Part shown: positions 60,518 to 64,000 of the stretch, one piece after another
Position numbering within the stretch: position 1 is the first letter of the stretch
Layout of the letters: each line of letters starts with the position of its first letter
Made by a program: the position numbers and the translations under genes
Assembly (NCBI GenBank): GCA_902785925.1
Contig: CADAAI010000013.1
Location: 38,028-102,027 of the forward strand
DNA: 64,000 nucleotides
Source: an uncultured Bacteroidales bacterium
GTDB taxonomy: Bacteria > Bacteroidota > Bacteroidia > Bacteroidales > Muribaculaceae
Reading direction: 5' to 3'
Notes under the pieces: model-generated
What the model was told of the DNA's origin: nothing
What the model saw: the letters and a program-made list of their open reading frames with translations, nothing else
Databases searched by the model: none

Positions 60518-60547
60518 ACAAAAAGGCTCCTCAAGGAGCCTTTTTGT
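60518..60547 (+). terminator. Terminator after the M6 protease gene
   Basis: ACAAAAAGGCTCC (60518-60530) pairs perfectly with GGAGCCTTTTTGT (60535-60547) around a TCAA loop. Confidence 0.9.
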
Positions 60548-60634
60548 GCTCGTGACTCGCACCATGAGGCTGGTGCACTTTGGGCAAATAGGATAGCTGT
60601 TTGGAGTAGCGAGAATCAAAAAAACGGTGTTTTT

Positions 60635-60666
60635 TTTGGGTGTTTATGGGCAAATTGCTATCTTTG
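60635..60666 (+). promoter_or_regulatory. Promoter for the PASTA-RluA genes
   Basis: TTTG (60635-60638), a 20-nt spacer and TATCTTTG (60659-60666) form a full consensus promoter 40 nt upstream of the PASTA gene. Confidence 0.75.
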
Positions 60667-60705
60667 TGCGTTTAAAACGAAAAGTAAAATTTTATCAGCG
60701 AAAAT

Positions 60706-61356
60706 ATGTTTGGAAATTTTGGTAAGGAACATCCCATTCTCTCTAACCTCATTGGGGTTTTAATAGTCTTCTGTGCAGTGTGGTATGCGTTGTATTTGCT
60801 CATCGACGTGTTCACCCTTCATGGCCAGGAGGCAAAGGTGCCTAGCGTGCGCAATATGAGCCTTGACAATGCCATTCGCAAGATTGAGGCAGCAGGTTTT
60901 GAGTGGGAGATTGGTGACTCGCTCTTCAACGAGGCTATCAAGCCTGGCATGGTGCTCGAGCAGGAGCCAAAAGCCAACGCGATGGCCAAGAAGACACGTG
61001 TGATATATCTTACCATCAACGCATTCAACCCCAAGATGGTGAACTTACCTATTTTGAGCGAGATTTCGTGCCGCGATGCTGTGAACCGGCTCACGTCGAT
61101 GGGCTTTAAATATGTGAAAGTCGACACTGTGCCGAGTGCCGACGAGGGCCTTGTTCTCTCGGTAAAGGTTAATGGTCACCCGGTAACACCAGGAAGCAAG
61201 GTGTCGATAAAAGATCAAATCAGCATTGAAGTAGGCGATGGCCTAATGCCTGAGATGCCGTTTGACGTGCTGCCCGACAATGTGCAAGACTCGTTGCAGC
61301 AGCAACAGCGTGAAAAGGCAGCCGCCGAGGCCCGCTTGCATCCTAATGAAGATTAG
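60706..61356 (+). CDS. PASTA-domain membrane protein without a kinase
   Basis: A 216-residue protein with one N-terminal membrane span (about 12-35, LIGVLIVFCAVWYALYLLI). Two PASTA domains follow (about 45-112 and 113-180), marked by VPSVRNMSLDNAIRKIEAAG and LPILSEISCRDAVNRLTSMG. The C-terminus is Gln/Ala/Glu-rich. PASTA domains bind muropeptides or beta-lactams in Ser/Thr kinases and penicillin-binding proteins. Here no kinase domain is attached, a form I know from Bacteroidetes, usually beside a pseudouridine synthase gene as here. The function is unknown; a cell-wall sensing role is inferred. Confidence 0.88.
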   Translation: MFGNFGKEHPILSNLIGVLIVFCAVWYALYLLIDVFTLHGQEAKVPSVRNMSLDNAIRKIEAAGFEWEIGDSLFNEAIKPGMVLEQEPKANAMAKKTRVIYLTINAFNPKMVNLPILSEISCRDAVNRLTSMGFKYVKVDTVPSADEGLVLSVKVNGHPVTPGSKVSIKDQISIEVGDGLMPEMPFDVLPDNVQDSLQQQQREKAAAEARLHPNED

Positions 61357-61389
61357 CATTAATTTCTAAACAGTTTTTTGAATGATTAG

Positions 61390-61426
61390 GTGGGAGCGTG
61401 GTATGGACCGACTCCCACCATTTTAT
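61390..61426 (+). terminator. Hairpin between the PASTA and RluA genes
   Basis: GTGGGAG (61390-61396) pairs with CTCCCAC (61412-61418), followed by CATTTTAT. It falls in front of ATG 61439 and supports that start. It may be a partial terminator. Confidence 0.45.
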
Positions 61427-61438
61427 GTCACAACGAGA

Positions 61439-62524
61439 ATGGCAACACTTGACGAAGAAATTCTTGACGAAGAGCGATTGGAGATTCAGAACGACTTCAG
61501 TGATCCCGATTTCACCGAGAACGGGCGCGACTACTGGGAGCACTACCACTATGTGGTGGAGCCTGGGCATGTGTTGCTTCGCATTGACAAATACTTGGTT
61601 GAGCGCATCAAGGGTACATCGCGCAACCGCATACAGAATGCTGCCGAGGCGCAATGCATACGCGTGAACGGTCGTGCTGTGAAGAGCAACTACCGAGTGC
61701 ATCCCGGCGATGAGATTTCGGTGGTGATGGATCGTCCGCGCTATGAGAACGAGATTATCGCACAAGACATTCCGCTTAACATCGTTTATGAGGACGAGGA
61801 AGTGCTGGTTGTTAACAAGCCTGCTGGCATGTGTGTGCACCCAGGTCATGGCAACTACGACGGCACTCTCGTCAACGCACTGGCTTGGCACTTCAAGGAC
61901 AACCCTAACTATGATGTTACTGATCCTCGCATGGGCCTCGTTCATCGCATTGACAAGGATACTAGTGGATTGCTGGTGGTTGCAAAGACTCCCGACGCCA
62001 AGACTTCGCTTGGACTTCAGTTCTTTAACAAGTCAACCAAGCGCCAGTACATTGCAGTAGTGTGGGGAGCTATGAAGCAGCTTGACGGAACAATTGAGGG
62101 TAACATAGGCCGCAGCCTGCGTGACCGTTTGCAGATGGCTGTTTTTCCCGAGGGTGACCAAGGCAAGCATGCCGTCACCCACTATCACACTATCGAAAAC
62201 CTTAATCATGTGGCAGTGGTTCAGTGCCAGCTTGAGACTGGTCGCACACATCAAATTCGCGTGCATATGCGTCACATTGGTCATCCACTGTTCAACGACG
62301 AGCGCTATGGAGGCGACAAGATTTTGCGTGGCAACACCTCGTCGAGCTATGCACAGTTTATCCAGAATTGCTTCAAGCAATGCCCACGCCAGGCTCTCCA
62401 TGCCAAGACTCTAGGTTTCGTGCATCCACGCACTGGTGAGCAGATGGATTTCGACAGTGAGTTGCCCGATGACATGGCTGGCCTCATCGCTCGCTGGGAA
62501 AACTTTGTCACAGCGGGTAAGTGA
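61439..62524 (+). CDS. RluA-family pseudouridine synthase (RluD-like)
   Basis: From ATG 61439 this is a 361-residue pseudouridine synthase. An S4 RNA-binding domain (about 40-100, LRIDKYLVERIKGTSRNRIQ) is followed by the catalytic RluA domain. The catalytic Asp lies in HRIDKDTSGLLVVAK (about residue 178-180), preceded by VVNKPAGMCVHPG and followed by GRTHQIRVHMRHIGHPLFND. The architecture matches RluD, which modifies helix 69 of 23S rRNA, but other RluA members share it. An ATG at 61382 would add 19 residues, including the hairpin region. It is 83 nt after the PASTA gene. Confidence 0.92.
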   Translation: MATLDEEILDEERLEIQNDFSDPDFTENGRDYWEHYHYVVEPGHVLLRIDKYLVERIKGTSRNRIQNAAEAQCIRVNGRAVKSNYRVHPGDEISVVMDRPRYENEIIAQDIPLNIVYEDEEVLVVNKPAGMCVHPGHGNYDGTLVNALAWHFKDNPNYDVTDPRMGLVHRIDKDTSGLLVVAKTPDAKTSLGLQFFNKSTKRQYIAVVWGAMKQLDGTIEGNIGRSLRDRLQMAVFPEGDQGKHAVTHYHTIENLNHVAVVQCQLETGRTHQIRVHMRHIGHPLFNDERYGGDKILRGNTSSSYAQFIQNCFKQCPRQALHAKTLGFVHPRTGEQMDFDSELPDDMAGLIARWENFVTAGK

Positions 62525-62560
62525 CAGGTATAAAACGTTAAGCGTTATAGTGGAAATAGA

Positions 62561-62596
62561 AACTCGGATGACATAATGTTGTCACCCGAGTTTTTT
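62561..62596. terminator. Bidirectional terminator between the RluA and UDP-glucose-dehydrogenase-like genes
   Basis: AACTCGGATGACA (62561-62573) pairs with TGTCACCCGAGTT (62580-62592) with one mismatch, followed by TTTT. Confidence 0.8.
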
Positions 62597-62622
62597 GTTG
62601 ATTTAATAAAACTCGATTCAAG

Positions 62623-63948
62623 TTAATCCTTCGTTGCATCTTTGCCGATGCAGTAGTAAGTAAAGCCCATATCTTCGAGCTCTTTGCCATCGTAGATGTT
62701 ACGGCCGTCGATGATGAGAGGAGTATTCATCGAATCTTTCACTTTTTCCCACGAAGGAACACGGAACTGTCGCCACTCGGTAACGAGCATCACTGCGTCG
62801 GCCTTGTTGACGGCATCGTAGATATCAAGAGCGCAGTAGATGTCGTTCCAGCGGAATTTGATTGCATTCATTGCAACTGGGTCGTAGACGCGCACGTGAC
62901 ATCCTGCTTGCAGAAGCATGTCGATGGTAGTGATTGCTGGCGATTCGCGAATGTCGTCAGTGTTAGGTTTAAATGATAGTCCCCACAACGCGACAGTCTT
63001 GCCCTTGATGTCGCCACCGTAGAAGCTGCTGAATTTCTCAAAGAGTCGCTGTTTCTGCTTGTTGTTTACCTTGTCTACTGCTTTAAGCACCTCCATTGAG
63101 TATCCATTCTTCTCGGCAATGTCGATAAGGTCGTTAATGTCCTTGGGGAATAGTGTGCCTCCGTATCCGCATCCGGGATAGATATACTTAGGACCAATTC
63201 GGCTGTCGGTGCCCACGCCGTGACGCACAGTGTTGATATCGGCCCCCACAATCTCGCACAGGTTGGCAATCTCGTTCATGAAGCTCACGCGTGTGGCAAG
63301 CATCGATGTGGCAGCATATTTTATCATCTCGGCGGTAGTCGAGTCGGTATAAATTACTGGGAAGTATTTGAATTTTAGTGGGTGATAGAGAGTGTCCATC
63401 GCCTTGCGAGAACGTTCATTATCAACACCCAAGATAATGCGGTCGGGGTTCATAAAATTCTTGATAGCATTACCCTCGGTGAGGAAGTCGGGATTAGATA
63501 CAACGTCAAACTCAAAGTCGACCTTGCGCTCGTCAAAAATACCTTGAATGAGTTCTTTAATCTTCTTGGAAGTGCCTAGAGGTACTGTCGACTTGATGAT
63601 GAAAACTGCGTAATTGTTGATGTTCTGGGCAAATCGTGTGGCGGTGTCAATCACCTGCGTGAGGTCGGTGCCACCGTTTTCGGCTGGTGGTGTATCGACT
63701 GCACAGAAGACATAGTCAACTTTATCAAATACGTTGGCGAAATTACTTGTGAAGTTGAGCCTGCGTGCAGCTACCGAGCGCTTTACCATAGCTTCAAGGC
63801 CTTGCTCATATATTGGTAGTCCACCATAAAGTAAAAGGTTGATTTTTCGTGCATCAGAGTCGACGCATGTCACGTTAACACCCAAATCGGCAAAGCAGGC
63901 GCCAGTAACCAGCCCTGCGTATCCTGTTCCAACAATAAGTATATTCAT
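62623..63948 (-). CDS. UDP-glucose 6-dehydrogenase-like protein lacking the catalytic cysteine
   Basis: A 441-residue protein of the UDP-glucose/GDP-mannose dehydrogenase family, which normally oxidises a UDP-sugar to the uronate with two NAD+. The N-terminus MNILIVGTGYAGLVTGACFA is the NAD fold. VDTPPAENGGTDLTQV, STVPLGTSKKI and SNPDFLTEGNAI are conserved. The active-site stretch KYAATSMLATR has Lys210 but Thr214 where the family usually has Asn. The signature GCGYGGTLFPKD has Leu266 where the family has the nucleophilic Cys (usually GGSCFPKD); Asp270 is kept. The C-terminal UDP-binding domain is complete. I chose the ATG at 63948 over one ten codons upstream. Name and fold are secure; normal activity is doubtful. 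Confidence 0.85.
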   Translation of the reverse strand: MNILIVGTGYAGLVTGACFADLGVNVTCVDSDARKINLLLYGGLPIYEQGLEAMVKRSVAARRLNFTSNFANVFDKVDYVFCAVDTPPAENGGTDLTQVIDTATRFAQNINNYAVFIIKSTVPLGTSKKIKELIQGIFDERKVDFEFDVVSNPDFLTEGNAIKNFMNPDRIILGVDNERSRKAMDTLYHPLKFKYFPVIYTDSTTAEMIKYAATSMLATRVSFMNEIANLCEIVGADINTVRHGVGTDSRIGPKYIYPGCGYGGTLFPKDINDLIDIAEKNGYSMEVLKAVDKVNNKQKQRLFEKFSSFYGGDIKGKTVALWGLSFKPNTDDIRESPAITTIDMLLQAGCHVRVYDPVAMNAIKFRWNDIYCALDIYDAVNKADAVMLVTEWRQFRVPSWEKVKDSMNTPLIIDGRNIYDGKELEDMGFTYYCIGKDATKD

Positions 63949-63977
63949 AATTTTGAAACAAATATTAAAGTTCGACA

Positions 63978-63985
63978 CAAAAATA
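63978..63985 (-). promoter_or_regulatory. Promoter core TATTTTTG for the dehydrogenase-like gene
   Basis: The minus strand has an exact TAnnTTTG match 30 nt upstream of the ATG at 63948. The -33 region lies at or beyond the window end. Confidence 0.5.
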
Positions 63986-64000
63986 CCTTATTTATTTGAA

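Overview
The window looks like a chromosomal segment of a gut-type Bacteroidales bacterium (Muribaculaceae- or Prevotella-like; the genus is not resolvable by eye). The signs are recurring TAnnTTTG promoter cores without obvious Shine-Dalgarno sites, secreted proteins with type IX secretion (T9SS)-like C-terminal tails, BspA-like leucine-rich repeats, DUF4421, PepSY-like and C_GCAxxG_C_C proteins, and the HU / 30-residue protein / RNase G gene order. Most of the segment is core genome. The accessory parts are 14.3-29.4 kb, 37.8-42.6 kb and 57.2-60.5 kb.

Layout. 0-5.7 kb, plus strand: HU, a 30-residue basic protein, RNase G, a redox protein, then acpP-fabF-rnc. 5.7-11.7 kb, minus strand: glycerate kinase, a coiled-coil lipoprotein, rsmI, a Bacteroidales-specific protein, dacB/PBP4, an HD phosphohydrolase and a small HExxH protein. 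11.7-14.3 kb: a candidate hairpin-terminated RNA with a sigma-54-like promoter, a lipoprotein, queA (minus) and tRNA-Arg(TCT). 14.4-26 kb: a 3263-residue LamG/T9SS surface protein translationally coupled to a leucine-rich-repeat protein. 26-29.4 kb: propeller-like lipoprotein, outer-membrane phospholipase A and DUF4421 protein. 29.5-37.7 kb: a complete RND efflux operon, then a porin plus bile-acid:sodium-symporter-family operon. 37.8-42.6 kb: a duplicated CHB_HEX_C surface protein, an AT-rich gene with a TonB-like C-terminus, decayed sequence and a 48-residue membrane protein. 42.7-53.8 kb: FMN-binding protein, tsaC/ywlC-type gene, sugar-phosphate transferase, ClC transporter, fmt, sppA, lpxK, punA and thiL. 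53.9-57 kb, minus strand: an HU-membrane-LysM protein with an HU partner, and glnS. 57.2-62.5 kb: two PepSY-like proteins upstream of a secreted M6-type metalloprotease with a dockerin-like tail, a PASTA protein and an RluA-family pseudouridine synthase. 62.6-64 kb: a UDP-glucose-dehydrogenase-like gene lacking the usual catalytic cysteine.

The core genes serve translation and RNA processing (rng, rnc, rsmI, queA, fmt, glnS, tsaC, rluA), lipid and envelope synthesis (acpP, fabF, lpxK, dacB, sugar transferase) and nucleotide/cofactor metabolism. The accessory genes are almost all envelope or secreted: adhesin-like giants, phospholipase, efflux and uptake pairs, and a protease with possible cognate inhibitors.

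The most unusual items are: (1) a protein joining an HU DNA-binding domain, one membrane span and a periplasmic LysM-like domain, co-transcribed with another HU gene behind a tandem palindromic operator-like sequence; (2) two hairpins at the 5' end of the RNase III gene, suggesting autoregulation; (3) a UDP-glucose-dehydrogenase-like protein with two catalytic residues substituted; (4) a hairpin-terminated, sigma-54-like candidate RNA; (5) the PepSY pair plus protease locus. All calls are from reading the sequence; no database search was run.
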